DNA from: CAIYPH01 sp043744375
GTDB lineage: Bacteria; Pseudomonadota; Alphaproteobacteria; Acetobacterales; Acetobacteraceae
Reading direction: 5' to 3'
DNA length: 64,000 nt
Assembly: GCA_043744375.1 (NCBI GenBank)
Contig: JAYTUU010000067.1
Location: 4,172 to 68,171, forward strand
Position numbers and translations under genes: made by a program. Each line of letters begins with the position of its first letter. Positions within the stretch are counted from its first letter, which is position 1. Below, piece by piece: positions 34,670 through 42,814 of this stretch. A model generated the notes under the pieces. The model was not told where the DNA came from and did not search any database. It was given only the letters and a program-made list of their open reading frames with translations.

Positions 34670-35137
34670 TCACGGGTCGTCCAATCCCGCCCCGTCCCGG
34701 CCAAGCGTCCGCCGCCACGCCTTCCGTGCCGCCAGGTCATCGGGATCGTATCGGATGACGACGCGAACGCCGTCGAAGTCAGTCCGGACAACCTTGAGAA
34801 AGGAAATATTCGGCACAGTCACCTCCAGGAGGTCTGACCCGCTCCATGCGATCCTCGGCCGCTCATCCGCATGGCCGGCGGTATCCACCCCGAGAATCGT
34901 GAAAATGTCACTCCTGTCTACGGTGGACGCCAGTTCCACGGATGTCGTGATATCCGTAACAAGAAACGACTCGCAAAGCCTGTCGGAAACAATAACCGAC
35001 CAAGCACCATTGGGTGAAATATGTATCGAAATCTGCGTCGTCGAGCACACCGTTCCGTGAAGCACCATCACTACTTGCCATGCAGAAATAACTACCAGAC
35101 CAACAATAACAACCGTAAAAATACAGAATTTTAACAT
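34670..35137 (-). CDS. small membrane-anchored protein, unknown (paralogue A)
   Basis: A 155-residue protein from ATG 35137 beginning MLKFCIFTVVIVGLVVISAW, a single N-terminal helix or uncleaved signal. The remainder is a probably periplasmic domain with CSTTQISIHISPNGAWSVIV, SDRLCESFL, a WSGSDLLEVTVPN strand and FLKVVRTDFDGVRVVIRY. The two Cys residues (VCSTTQ and LCES) may form a disulfide. It is clearly related to the neighbouring 154-residue product by shared pattern C..18-20..DxxLCES and LxVTVxxxxxxKVxRxxFxGxxxxxR. Base composition is below the local average. No family is recognised. Confidence 0.65.
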   Translation of the reverse strand: MLKFCIFTVVIVGLVVISAWQVVMVLHGTVCSTTQISIHISPNGAWSVIVSDRLCESFLVTDITTSVELASTVDRSDIFTILGVDTAGHADERPRIAWSGSDLLEVTVPNISFLKVVRTDFDGVRVVIRYDPDDLAARKAWRRTLGRDGAGLDDP

Positions 35138-35140
35138 TCC

Positions 35141-35184
35141 CGATTGTGCATCCGACTGCGCGGTGTTCGTCAATACACGCCGCC
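35141..35184. repeat. duplicated 44-bp segment, copy 2 (partner at 34576-34619)
   Basis: This copy lies four bases upstream of the 155-residue gene's start on the minus strand and matches 34576-34619 in about 39 of 44 positions. It marks one edge of the local duplication. Confidence 0.7.
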
Positions 35185-35262
35185 TGCCAAGCGCCAACGC
35201 CCACCCTTGCACCGCTCATTTTTTCCGCGCGTCGGATGCCGGCTCTCGTTTGGCATCACAAC

Positions 35263-35727
35263 CTACGGTACTGCACGTTCGCGTTGGTCACCCGGCCCTG
35301 CCCCCCCCCGCGATTTGGCCCGCACGATAATCTGGATCCCCGCGAATTCCTGCCGTAGAACTTTGACATAATCCAGACTGCGGACCGTCACCTGAAGAAC
35401 ATCGGATGCAATCCAGACCGGCCACGGCCGATCAGCGTCGTCACCGGTCTGAACGGCCAGGATAAGCGCCGACCGCTCCGGAACGGCCGCATCTGCGATG
35501 CGCAGGCCGACGAGCACATAGGTGAGGAATGGGCTTTCGCACAGCGTGTGATCAGTGACCGCACGCCATCGCAGATCGGGAGAAAGCACTTCGTCTACCG
35601 TCGCAGTATCGCAATGGCTTCCCACGATCGTCGGCAGCGCCTCCCAAATAGCAATCAGCACAAGCGGTACCGTAAGGGTGACGAGCACACGTCTCAACGT
35701 AATCTGCCGGAATCGATCCCTGACCAT
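35263..35727 (-). CDS. small membrane-anchored protein, unknown (paralogue B)
   Basis: A 154-residue protein with a basic N-terminus (MVRDRFRQITLRRVL) and one hydrophobic helix (VTLTVPLVLIAIWEALPTIV). A periplasm-facing domain follows with SHCDTATVDEVLSPDLRWRA, DHTLCESPFLTYVLVG, IASDVLQVTVRSLDYVKVL and FAGIQIIVRA. It aligns over most of its length with the 155-residue neighbour. The gene starts five bases after the stop of the frameshifted gene at 35733-36625 on the same strand. Function is unknown; the immunity-protein idea given in the findings is inference. Confidence 0.65.
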   Translation of the reverse strand: MVRDRFRQITLRRVLVTLTVPLVLIAIWEALPTIVGSHCDTATVDEVLSPDLRWRAVTDHTLCESPFLTYVLVGLRIADAAVPERSALILAVQTGDDADRPWPVWIASDVLQVTVRSLDYVKVLRQEFAGIQIIVRAKSRGGAGPGDQRERAVP

Positions 35728-35732
35728 GGCTA

Positions 35733-36625
35733 TTATTTTTGATCGCCCGGAGACCCGCTCCCGATAGCCCCGAAAAAAAAAAGCTGGTAGCCAAGATCGG
35801 TATTTTTCACGTTCACTTCGGGCAGAAATCGGTAATTCTTGTCAAAATCAGTTCCGTCCTTGAATTTGCTTCCGGCAGCGGCCGCCAGATTCTGGATCGT
35901 CAGTATCTCCTCGCGCGTGATCCCAGCGGCGGCGGCGTAAAGCCCGATCGCAATGGTGGAATAGTCCCTGAATTCCTCCTGGAACCGCCCGCCGATACGC
36001 TGGGCGTCCCAGCTATTTCCCCAGGCGAATTTCGCCAGAACTCCCGTCTGATACCCAAGTGCGGCCATTCCCGCCGTCATGCCCCCGCCGGGGAAAAGGC
36101 TTTGCATGACGGCCCTGTCGCGCAATCCGTGGGCGACGAACATATGCGGATCGAGACCAGCGGGCCGCAACGCGGGCTTACCATTTGCGCCAATGATCGG
36201 CCGCCCCAGATCGTCGACCATCGGCACGCCGACGGCCGGGCTATCGTCTGGCCGGTCAGCACCCGTTCGAGGGCGCGGTTGACGTCAAGAAACGCCGCGA
36301 CCGCGGTGCTCGACCGGTCCTCGGGCCTGGCCTCCATGAAGGCACCGATATCGCCGCCTGACATCGGAACAGACGACGGCGCCATAACGGTGGACGGACT
36401 ATCCCCCCATACGACCAAACCGGACGGCACGCTTACACCATCGCCGCGCCCCGCCCCCTCCCGTGTCTGCCCGCGCGGCACCATGGTCGCCGGAATTTTC
36501 ACCCAATCCGGATGCCGCGCCATCCACGCCAGCGGCTCCGGCGCACCATGCGGCACAAATATGAACGGAATCTGCTCCCCATCCGAGCCAAACAGATCAG
36601 CACCCTCGGTGTCCATCAGACCCAC
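35733..36625 (-). pseudogene. frameshifted gene of unknown function (possible toxin-like protein)
   Basis: Two overlapping frames form one gene. The first part (from ATG 36625: MGLMDTEGADLFGSDGEQIP) runs to FLDVNRALERVLTGQTIARP. The second continues VGVPMVDDLGRPIIGANGKP and ends at 35733. The frame break is at about 36235-36245 and one base appears to be missing. The C-terminal part has a helical segment (EEFRDYSTIAIGLYAAAAGI) and KNTDLGYQL followed by Phe codons in a run of ten T (35777-35786 as A on the plus strand), itself a frameshift-prone site. No signal peptide. I recognise no family with confidence; the layout vaguely recalls polymorphic-toxin C-termini. Confidence 0.6.
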
Positions 36626-36633
36626 CCCATGCC

Positions 36634-36649
36634 CAAAGTTCTAACTTTG
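36634..36649. promoter_or_regulatory. perfect 16-bp palindrome, candidate operator
   Basis: CAAAGTTCTAACTTTG has perfect 7-bp arms around CT. It lies nine bases upstream of the broken gene's ATG (minus strand) and 112 bp before the DUF1445 start. An operator for a dimeric regulator is possible, and no regulator gene is adjacent. The surrounding 136-bp gap shows nothing else clear. Confidence 0.4.
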
Positions 36650-36761
36650 TTCTATAGCTAGCGCACACTCGACGCAACCAAATTCCCCTCACCACCCGCC
36701 ATTTTGACGCAGCACCCCCAACCCCCTTACCCTCCTTGCAATGCCCCTCCGGAGCCACCCC

Positions 36762-37562
36762 ATGAACGTCCTCACCACCCCCGCCCGCCGCACCGCCCTC
36801 GCCGAACGCCTGCGCATCCGCACCGGCGCCTTCACCGGCCAAACCTCCGGCCTCGCCCCCGGCAACGTCCAGGCCAACCTCGCCATCCTCCCCGCCGCCC
36901 TCGCCGGCGACTTCCTCCGCTTCGGCCACGCCAACCCCAAACCCTGCCCCGTCCTCGCCGTCTCCGAACCCGGCAACCCTCATCTGCCCACGCTCGGCGC
37001 CGATCTGGACATCCGCACGGACATCCCGCGCTACCGTGTCTGGCGCCACGGCGAACTCGTCGAGGAATGCACCGACATCTCCCACCTCTGGCGCGACGAC
37101 CTGGTCAGCTTCCCCATCGGCTGCTCCTTCTCCTTCGAGGAAGCCCTGATCGAAGACGGCATCGACGTCCGCCACATCTCCTGCGGTTCCAACGTGCCGA
37201 TGTACCGCACCAGCATCCCCTGCACCCCCGCCGGCATCTTCCACGGCCCGATGGTCGTCTCCATGCGCCCGATGACGCCCAAGGACGCCATCCGTGCCGT
37301 CCAGATCACCTCACGCTTCCCCTCCGTCCACGGCGCCCCCGTCCATATCGGCCTGCCCCACCTGATCGGCATCAAAGATCTGGACAAACCCGACTACGGC
37401 GACCCCGTCCCCATCGGCGCCGGCGAGCTCCCGGTCTTCTGGGCCTGCGGCGTCACCCCGCAAGCCGTCATCGCCGAAACCAAACCCGAACTCTGCATCA
37501 CCCACGCCCCGGGCTGCATGCTCATCACCGACCTGCGCAACAGCAATCTCGCGGCTTTCTAG
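36762..37562 (+). CDS. DUF1445 putative hydro-lyase (D-glutamate cyclase N-terminal-like)
   Basis: A 266-residue protein from ATG 36762, with GGAG seven bases upstream; ATG 36741 lacks a site. DUF1445/YcsI features are GLAPGNVQANLAILPAALAG, DFLRFGHANPKPCPVL, DIRTDIPRYRVWRHGEL, FPIGCSFSFEEALIEDGI, RTSIPCTPAGIFHGPMVVSM and FWACGVTPQAVI, ending ITHAPGCMLITDL. The family matches the N-terminal half of mitochondrial D-glutamate cyclase. The C-terminal half (DUF4392) is encoded by the next gene. Together they may convert D-glutamate to 5-oxoproline. Confidence 0.9.
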   Translation: MNVLTTPARRTALAERLRIRTGAFTGQTSGLAPGNVQANLAILPAALAGDFLRFGHANPKPCPVLAVSEPGNPHLPTLGADLDIRTDIPRYRVWRHGELVEECTDISHLWRDDLVSFPIGCSFSFEEALIEDGIDVRHISCGSNVPMYRTSIPCTPAGIFHGPMVVSMRPMTPKDAIRAVQITSRFPSVHGAPVHIGLPHLIGIKDLDKPDYGDPVPIGAGELPVFWACGVTPQAVIAETKPELCITHAPGCMLITDLRNSNLAAF

Positions 37563-37589
37563 GAAGAAAGATCAAGCGCTTTCTTTTTT

Positions 37590-37745
37590 GAAAAAAGGTA
37601 ACTGCCCAGGTACTCCTCTGGCGTGCCCAGGTAGTCTCCGGGAATCAGGTCTGTGGTCGAGTTTGCGCGGCTTCGAGGACGTTTTGCGGTACAAACTGGC
37701 CCACAGGCTGGATTCAGGCGACCTACCTGGGCAGTTGCGAAAAAA
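37590..37745. mobile_element. 142-bp MITE (37597-37738) with 7-bp target duplications
   Basis: The element has terminal inverted repeats GGTAACTGCCCAGGTA and TACCTGGGCAGTTGC (14 of 15 paired positions identical). It is flanked on both sides by GAAAAAA (37590-37596 and 37739-37745), a direct target-site duplication. It encodes no protein. The insertion interrupts an AT-rich hairpin sequence (GAAAGATCAAGCGCTTTC and following TTTTTTGAAAAAA..GAAACAAAAAACTTTT) that itself looks like a repetitive element or terminator. Its transposase, if any, is elsewhere. Confidence 0.8.
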
Positions 37746-37785
37746 GAAACAAAAAACTTTTATCCGTTGAGATCGGAGTCCCTGC

Positions 37786-38670
37786 TTGCACGCACATGAC
37801 CGCATCGCCGCCATCGAGGCGCTCATCCATGTCGACGTCGGCCGTAATATTTCCGCCCTTTGCGCCGCCGCCAAAGGCGGCCTCTTCGCCGCCGCCACCG
37901 CACTCGCCGAAGCCAAGACCCTCGGCGTCATCACCGGCTTCTATGTTCCCCGCGGCACGCCCCCCGCCGCCGAAACCGACGGCCCCATCGGCGCCGCCCT
38001 CCTCCTGCACGGCCTGGCCGCCATCGGCATCCCCGGCCGCCTCGCCACCGACACCCCCTGCGCCCCCGCCTGCGCCGCCGCCCTCACAGGCGCCGGCCTG
38101 ACCACCCCGCTCGACATCGTCCCCCTCGACACCCCGCTCGACACCACCATCGCCACCTGGCGCGCCGCCGGCATCACCCACGCCCTGTCCATCGAACGCT
38201 GCGGCCGCGCCACCAACGGCCGCCCCCACAACCTCACCGGCCTGGACATCGGCGCCCACACCGCCCCGCTGGATGACCTCTTCCTCGCCGGCCCCTGGAC
38301 CACCCTGGCGATCGGCGACGGCGGCAACGAAATCGGCATGGGCAGCCTCCCCCCCGCCCTCATCGCCGCCGACATCGCCAACGGCGAGGCCATCGCCTGC
38401 GTGACCCCCGCCCACCATCTGATCGTCGCCGGCGTGTCAAACTGGGGCGCCTACGCCCTCCTCGCCGCCCTCGCCGTCCTCCGCCCGGACTGGCGCACCC
38501 CCCTCCTCGCCACCCTCAACCCCGACCTCGACCGCGCCATCCTCGCAGCCACCGTCCAAAACGGCCCCGCCGTCGACGGCATCTCCCGCCTCCAAACCCT
38601 CACCGTCGACAACCTGGATATCGCCACCCACCACCAAAAACTCGCCGCCATCCGCGCCGCCGTCGGGTAG
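37786..38670 (+). CDS. DUF4392 protein (D-glutamate cyclase C-terminal-like)
   Basis: A 294-residue protein starting at TTG 37786, seven bases after GGAG; the nearby ATG 37796 is in another frame. DUF4392 features are ALCAAAKGGLFAAATALAEA, VITGFYVPRGTPPAAETDG, GPIGAALLLHGLAAIG, HALSIERCGRATNGRPHN, TLAIGDGGNEIGMG and TPAHHLIVAGVSNWGAYAL. The family forms the second half of D-glutamate cyclase. Separation from the DUF1445 gene by a MITE is recent and leaves both reading frames intact. Confidence 0.9.
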   Translation: MHAHDRIAAIEALIHVDVGRNISALCAAAKGGLFAAATALAEAKTLGVITGFYVPRGTPPAAETDGPIGAALLLHGLAAIGIPGRLATDTPCAPACAAALTGAGLTTPLDIVPLDTPLDTTIATWRAAGITHALSIERCGRATNGRPHNLTGLDIGAHTAPLDDLFLAGPWTTLAIGDGGNEIGMGSLPPALIAADIANGEAIACVTPAHHLIVAGVSNWGAYALLAALAVLRPDWRTPLLATLNPDLDRAILAATVQNGPAVDGISRLQTLTVDNLDIATHHQKLAAIRAAVG

Positions 38671-38675
38671 CCGGC

Positions 38676-39269
38676 TCAAAATACCCGGCGCGCCCGCAGC
38701 GCCGCCGCCAACGTCCCGTCATCGAGCACGTCGAGCGCGCCCCCCATCGGCACTCCCTGCCCGACCCGGCTCACCGCCACTCCGAGCGGCTTCAGCTTCT
38801 CGCTCAACCAATGCACCGTCGTCGCCCCATCCACCGTCGCCGACAGCGCCAGGATCACCTCCACCACCGCCCCCTCACGCATCCGCGCCAGCAGCGGCGC
38901 CACGTTCAGATCATCCGGCCCCGTCCCACTCAACGGCGACAAAGTCCCGCCCAGCACGTGATACAGCCCACGATGCACATGCGCCCGCTCCAGCGCCCAT
39001 AAATCCGCGACCCCCTCGACCACGCAGATCAGCCCGCGATCACGATGCGAATCCGCACAAATCGAGCACGGATCGCTGCTGTCCAGATTGCCGCACGACG
39101 AACAGGTTTTGACCACCCGCGCGGCCTCCGCCAACGCCACCGCCAACGGCAGCATCCGCGCCTCCGGCTGCTGCAACAGCCGCAACGCCGCCCGGCGCGC
39201 ACTGCGCGGCCCGAGCCCCGGCAACCGCGCCAGCAACCCGATCAGGCGTTCAACCTCGGGGCCACCCAT
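38676..39269 (-). CDS. recR: recombination protein RecR
   Basis: A 197-residue RecR, which works with RecO and RecF at single-strand gaps. The N-terminal HhH is LIGLLARLPGLGPRSARRAA, the zinc finger CSSCGNLDSSDPCSIC (C4), and the Toprim domain ICVVEGVADLWALERA, followed by GGTLSPLSGTGPDDLNVAPL. It is the last gene of the ffs-dnaX-ybaB-recR cluster. Confidence 0.96.
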   Translation of the reverse strand: MGGPEVERLIGLLARLPGLGPRSARRAALRLLQQPEARMLPLAVALAEAARVVKTCSSCGNLDSSDPCSICADSHRDRGLICVVEGVADLWALERAHVHRGLYHVLGGTLSPLSGTGPDDLNVAPLLARMREGAVVEVILALSATVDGATTVHWLSEKLKPLGVAVSRVGQGVPMGGALDVLDDGTLAAALRARRVF

Positions 39270-39279
39270 GAGCGGCCAA

Positions 39280-39603
39280 TCAGAACGGCAGCTTGAAACC
39301 AGGCGGCAGGTTCAGCCCGCCGGTCAGCTTCTGCATCTCCTCCTGCGACATCGCCTCGGACTTCCGCTTGGCATCCGCATGCGCCGCGATCAGCAGATCC
39401 TGCAACATCTCCATCTCCGCGGGATCGGCCAGCTTCGGGTCGATCACCACCGATTTCAGCCCGCCCTTCCCCGTCAACGTCACCCGCACCATCCCCGCCG
39501 CCGCCACGCCCTCCACGGTCAGCGCCGCCAGCTGCTCCTGCATCTCCTCCATCTTCTTCTGCATCTCGGAGGCTTTCTTCATCATGCTGGCCATGTTCAA
39601 CAT
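39280..39603 (-). CDS. YbaB/EbfC family nucleoid-associated protein
   Basis: A 107-residue protein with the YbaB pattern: N-terminal helix MLNMASMMKKASEMQKKMEE, central strands ALTVEGVAAAGMVRVTLTGKGG, LKSVVIDPKLADPAEMEMLQ and a Gly/Pro tail GLNLPPGFKLPF. It dimerises and binds DNA. It lies between dnaX (2-bp gap) and recR (10-bp gap). Confidence 0.95.
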   Translation of the reverse strand: MLNMASMMKKASEMQKKMEEMQEQLAALTVEGVAAAGMVRVTLTGKGGLKSVVIDPKLADPAEMEMLQDLLIAAHADAKRKSEAMSQEEMQKLTGGLNLPPGFKLPF

Positions 39604-39605
39604 CG

Positions 39606-41450
39606 TCAGTTCTCCTGCATTTCATCGACATACTCGGCATCATCCGGCGCGAATTCCGGCCCCTCGGGGTCGCCACCCAGCGCCGGACCGCCAGCATCCG
39701 CAATCCCATACGCATCCGCCCGCGCATCGTGCACGGCCGCGATCTTCGCGCCGGGAAACGCCGACATGATCGCCATCACCAGCGGATGCTCCGCCGCCGC
39801 ATGGCGCCGCGAATAATCCGCCGCCACCCCCTGCTCCGCCAGCGTCGGCTCGCCCGCCGCCGTCGACAGCGCGATCGTCCACCGCGTCCCCGTCGCCTCC
39901 TGCAGGATCGCCGCCAGCCGCGCCGCCAGATCGCGCGGCGCCTCCGGCTGCGGCCGCAACTCGATCACCCCCGGCGAGAAGCGCACGAGATGCACGGAAT
40001 GCACCAGATGCCCATGCACCTGCGGCTCCCGCCGTTCGGCCACCAGCGCCGCCACATCGCGAAAACTCGCCAGCCGCGGCCCAACGTCCGCCTGCACCAC
40101 CGGCCGACTTTCCGCCACCGCGGCCGCCCCATTCGCCACCGCCCGCGTCCCGGCCCCAGACGGCCCGGTCACCGACCCACCCCCGCCAGACGACCCGCTC
40201 TCCGTCAACCGCCGCACCAGATCCCCCGGCGGCGGCAGATCGGCCACATAACACAGCCGGATCAACACCATCTCCGCCGCCGCCTTGCGATCCGGCGCCA
40301 GCTCCACCTCGGCAATGCCCTTCAACAGCATCTGCCAGGCCCGCCCCAGCGACGCCATCGACAGCCGATCGGCAAACCCGCCCCCGCGCACCCGCTCCGC
40401 CTCCGGCAACTCCGCACTCTCCCGCAACGCCGGCACCGACTTCAGCCGCGTCACGGTATGCACGAGCTCCAGCACATCCTGCAGCATCACCCCCAGATCG
40501 GCCCCGCGCGCATACGCCGCATCGGTGATCGCCAGCGCCGCCGCCGGCTGTCCGCCCATCGCCGCCTCGAACAGATCGAACGACGCCTCCCGATCCGACA
40601 ACCCCAGCATATCCGCCACATCCGCCGCCGCGATCTCCACCCCCGGCTCCGCCTGCGCCATCGCCTGATCCAACAGCGACAACCCATCCCGCGCCGACCC
40701 ATCCGCCGCCCGCGCGATCAACGTCAACGCCGCCCCCGCGATCGCCATGTTCTCCTGCGCCGCCACCCGCCCGAAATGCGCCGCCAACTCCACCGTCGAA
40801 ATCCGCCGCAAATCAAACCGCTGGCACCGCGACAACACCGTCACCGGCACTTTCCGAATTTCCGTCGTCGCGAAAATAAACTTCACATGCGGCGGCGGCT
40901 CCTCCAGCGTCTTCAACAGCGCATTGAACGCCGCCTTCGACAGCATGTGCACTTCATCGAGCACAAACACCTTGTTGCGCGCCTGCATCGGCCGAAACCG
41001 CACGGCCTCGATAATCTCCCGCACGTCGTCGATGCCCGTGTTCGACGCCGCATCCATCTCCACCACATCCGGATGCCGATCGGCCAAAATCCCCACGCAA
41101 TTCGCGCACACCCCGCACGGGTCCGCCGTCGGCCCGCCCGTCCCGTCCGCCCCCACGCAATTCAGCGCCCGCGCGATAATCCGCGCCGTCGTCGTCTTGC
41201 CGACCCCACGCACCCCCGTCAGCATGAACGCATGCGCCACCCGCCCGACCGCGAAGGCGTTGCGCAGCGTCCGCACCATCGCCTCCTGCCCCACCAGGTC
41301 ATCGAAATGCGTCGGCCGGTATTTCCGCGCCAAGACCCGATACTGCACACTCGGCGCCAAGACGGGCGCGGGGGGAACATCACCAAACAATCCCGGCCCA
41401 GCGGGCTCGGGGTCGGGCAGCGGGGGATCATCCTCGAACAAGCCGGACAT
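39606..41450 (-). CDS. dnaX: DNA polymerase III subunit gamma/tau
   Basis: A 614-residue clamp-loader ATPase, started at ATG 41450 because the open frame upstream to 41579 runs through the SRP RNA. It shows YRVLARKYRPTHFDDLVGQE, Walker A GVRGVGKTTTARIIA, zinc ligands around DPCGVCANC, DEVHMLSKAAFNALLKTLEE, sensor SRCQRFDLRR and a middle domain III. A C-terminal tau-like region follows with LASFRDVAALVAERREPQVH, and an acidic tail. The N-terminal ~40 residues before YRVLARKYRP are rich in Pro and acidic residues. Confidence 0.95.
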   Translation of the reverse strand: MSGLFEDDPPLPDPEPAGPGLFGDVPPAPVLAPSVQYRVLARKYRPTHFDDLVGQEAMVRTLRNAFAVGRVAHAFMLTGVRGVGKTTTARIIARALNCVGADGTGGPTADPCGVCANCVGILADRHPDVVEMDAASNTGIDDVREIIEAVRFRPMQARNKVFVLDEVHMLSKAAFNALLKTLEEPPPHVKFIFATTEIRKVPVTVLSRCQRFDLRRISTVELAAHFGRVAAQENMAIAGAALTLIARAADGSARDGLSLLDQAMAQAEPGVEIAAADVADMLGLSDREASFDLFEAAMGGQPAAALAITDAAYARGADLGVMLQDVLELVHTVTRLKSVPALRESAELPEAERVRGGGFADRLSMASLGRAWQMLLKGIAEVELAPDRKAAAEMVLIRLCYVADLPPPGDLVRRLTESGSSGGGGSVTGPSGAGTRAVANGAAAVAESRPVVQADVGPRLASFRDVAALVAERREPQVHGHLVHSVHLVRFSPGVIELRPQPEAPRDLAARLAAILQEATGTRWTIALSTAAGEPTLAEQGVAADYSRRHAAAEHPLVMAIMSAFPGAKIAAVHDARADAYGIADAGGPALGGDPEGPEFAPDDAEYVDEMQEN

Positions 41451-41507
41451 GCGGGGCGCCGGGGCAATGGCCCCTGCCTGCTTCAGCAGCGGCCGGGTTG
41501 ATGGGGT

Positions 41508-41607
41508 GGGAGGCCGAACAAACGACCCAGGCGGTAACTCACTGCGGCTGCTTCCTTCCGGACCTGACCGGGTTGGCAAGGCGCCCGTCCGCCGCCGACC
41601 TCCCGCC
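41508..41607 (-). ncRNA. ffs: signal recognition particle RNA (small bacterial SRP RNA)
   Basis: On the minus strand the apical motif GGTCAGGTCCGGAAGGAAGC (the Ffh-binding symmetric loop and GGAA tetraloop region) is present, followed by AGCCGCAGTGAGTTACCGCC. The ends GGGAGG (near 41607) and CCTCCC (near 41508) pair to close the helix. The size is about 100 nt. It lies just upstream of dnaX on the same strand, a frequent arrangement. Confidence 0.93.
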
Positions 41608-41640
41608 CTAGATATCGTCCATCACGCCCGCGCCCGCAAG

Positions 41641-41799
41641 GGGAAGAAAGGGCGGCGGGGCGTTGCCCTGCACCCCACCAAGGGCAGTAGCCCTTGGAAC
41701 CCCGGACTTAAGTAATGGGATCAAAGGGGCCGCCGCCCCTTTGCGGGTGCAGGGCAGCGCCCTGCTGGGGTCTGGGGCAAAGCCCCGGCCTTGCTTCCC
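41641..41799. repeat. dispersed palindromic repeat, family R2 (copy 2)
   Basis: The left arm (GGGAAGAAAGGGCGGCGGGG, GTTGCCCTGCACCCCACCAA, GGGCAGTAGCCCTTGGAACCCC) and an inverse right arm (TTGCGGGTGCAGGGCAGCGC, then GGGGCAAAGCCCCGGCCTTGC) match the architecture of the copy between uvrB and purD. It fills most of the 240-bp gap between the SRP RNA and nudC. Confidence 0.75.
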
Positions 41800-41847
41800 A
41801 TCGCCGGCGCGGGCACGGTTGGGCGCTATTCAGACGGGATATCAGCC

Positions 41848-42774
41848 GTGACCCTCATCCTCGCCAGCCGCCCCAACGTCTACACCGGCAGTCCGCTCGA
41901 CCGTGCGGCCGAGAAGCGTGACGACGCCGCCTGGGTGGCTGCGGCCCTCGCCCATCCCGAGTCGCTGTTCGCCCCCGTCTGGCGCGCCCGCAACCTGATG
42001 CGCGGCAAGGCCGAGGGCCGCCCGGAGGCGGTATTCCTCACTCACGAGGCGTCCGACGCCCTGCGCATGGCCGGCGGCCCCTGGGCGCTACTCGGCCTGC
42101 AAGGCGGCGTGCCGCTCTTCACCGTCGATGTCAGCGCGGCGGATGATCCCTTGCCCCTGCTGCCGGAGGGCATGGGCGAGTTCGTCGATCTGCGTGCCGT
42201 CCCTGGCCTGCTCGACGGCGAGGAAGCCTCGATCATGGCCCATGCCCGCGGCCTGATGCACTGGCGCAGCCGGCATAAATTCTGCGGCCTCTGCGGCACC
42301 CAGTGCGAGGCCCGCAGCGCCGGCCACGTGATGTTCTGCACGGGCTGCAACACCCAGCATTTCCCCCGCACCGACCCCGCCGTCATCATGCTGGTCCATA
42401 ACGGCGACCGCGCGCTGCTCGGCCATTCCGCCCGCTTCCCCGGCTCCAACATGTATTCCACCCTCGCCGGCTTCGTCGAACCTGGTGAGAGCCTGGAGGA
42501 GGCCGTCGCCCGGGAAGTCCTGGAGGAATCGGGCGTCCGCGTCGGCCGCGTGCACTACCATTCCAGCCAACCCTGGCCCTTCCCCGCCTCCATCATGCTC
42601 GGCTTCTACGCCGAGGCCACCAGCGAGGAGATCACCATCGACCCCGAGGAACTCGTCGACGCCCGCTGGTTCACCCGCGACCAACTCCGCAACCCCCGCG
42701 ACCACGGCTTCCTCCTTCCCCGCGGCGACAGCATCGCCAGCCGCCTCATCGCCGACTGGATCGCGGCGGGCTGA
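41848..42774 (+). CDS. nudC: NAD(+) diphosphatase (NudC-type Nudix hydrolase)
   Basis: A 308-residue protein if started at GTG 41848 (TLILASRPNVYTGSPLDR follows); ATG 41791 would add 19 residues. The order is an N-terminal domain, the zinc ribbon FCGLCGTQCEARSAGHVMFC with GCNTQHFPRTDP, and the Nudix box GFVEPGESLEEAVAREVLEE followed by SGV. The NudC-specific SQPWPFPASIMLGF then distinguishes NADH and NAD-capped RNA pyrophosphatases from other Nudix enzymes. Confidence 0.93.
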   Translation: MTLILASRPNVYTGSPLDRAAEKRDDAAWVAAALAHPESLFAPVWRARNLMRGKAEGRPEAVFLTHEASDALRMAGGPWALLGLQGGVPLFTVDVSAADDPLPLLPEGMGEFVDLRAVPGLLDGEEASIMAHARGLMHWRSRHKFCGLCGTQCEARSAGHVMFCTGCNTQHFPRTDPAVIMLVHNGDRALLGHSARFPGSNMYSTLAGFVEPGESLEEAVAREVLEESGVRVGRVHYHSSQPWPFPASIMLGFYAEATSEEITIDPEELVDARWFTRDQLRNPRDHGFLLPRGDSIASRLIADWIAAG

Positions 42775-42814
42775 ATCCGTCGCCCGGATCAGCCCCCCGC
42801 TCAGAACCCCCCAC

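Noticed and set aside
36077..36227. Two separate genes at 35733-36227 and 36077-36625
   Set aside because: The frames join smoothly (...TIARP then VGVPMVDDLGRP) with a one-base change, so one frameshifted gene is more likely.
41451..41579. N-terminal extension of dnaX through the SRP RNA
   Set aside because: The upstream open frame overlaps the ffs gene; ATG 41450 gives a normal DnaX.
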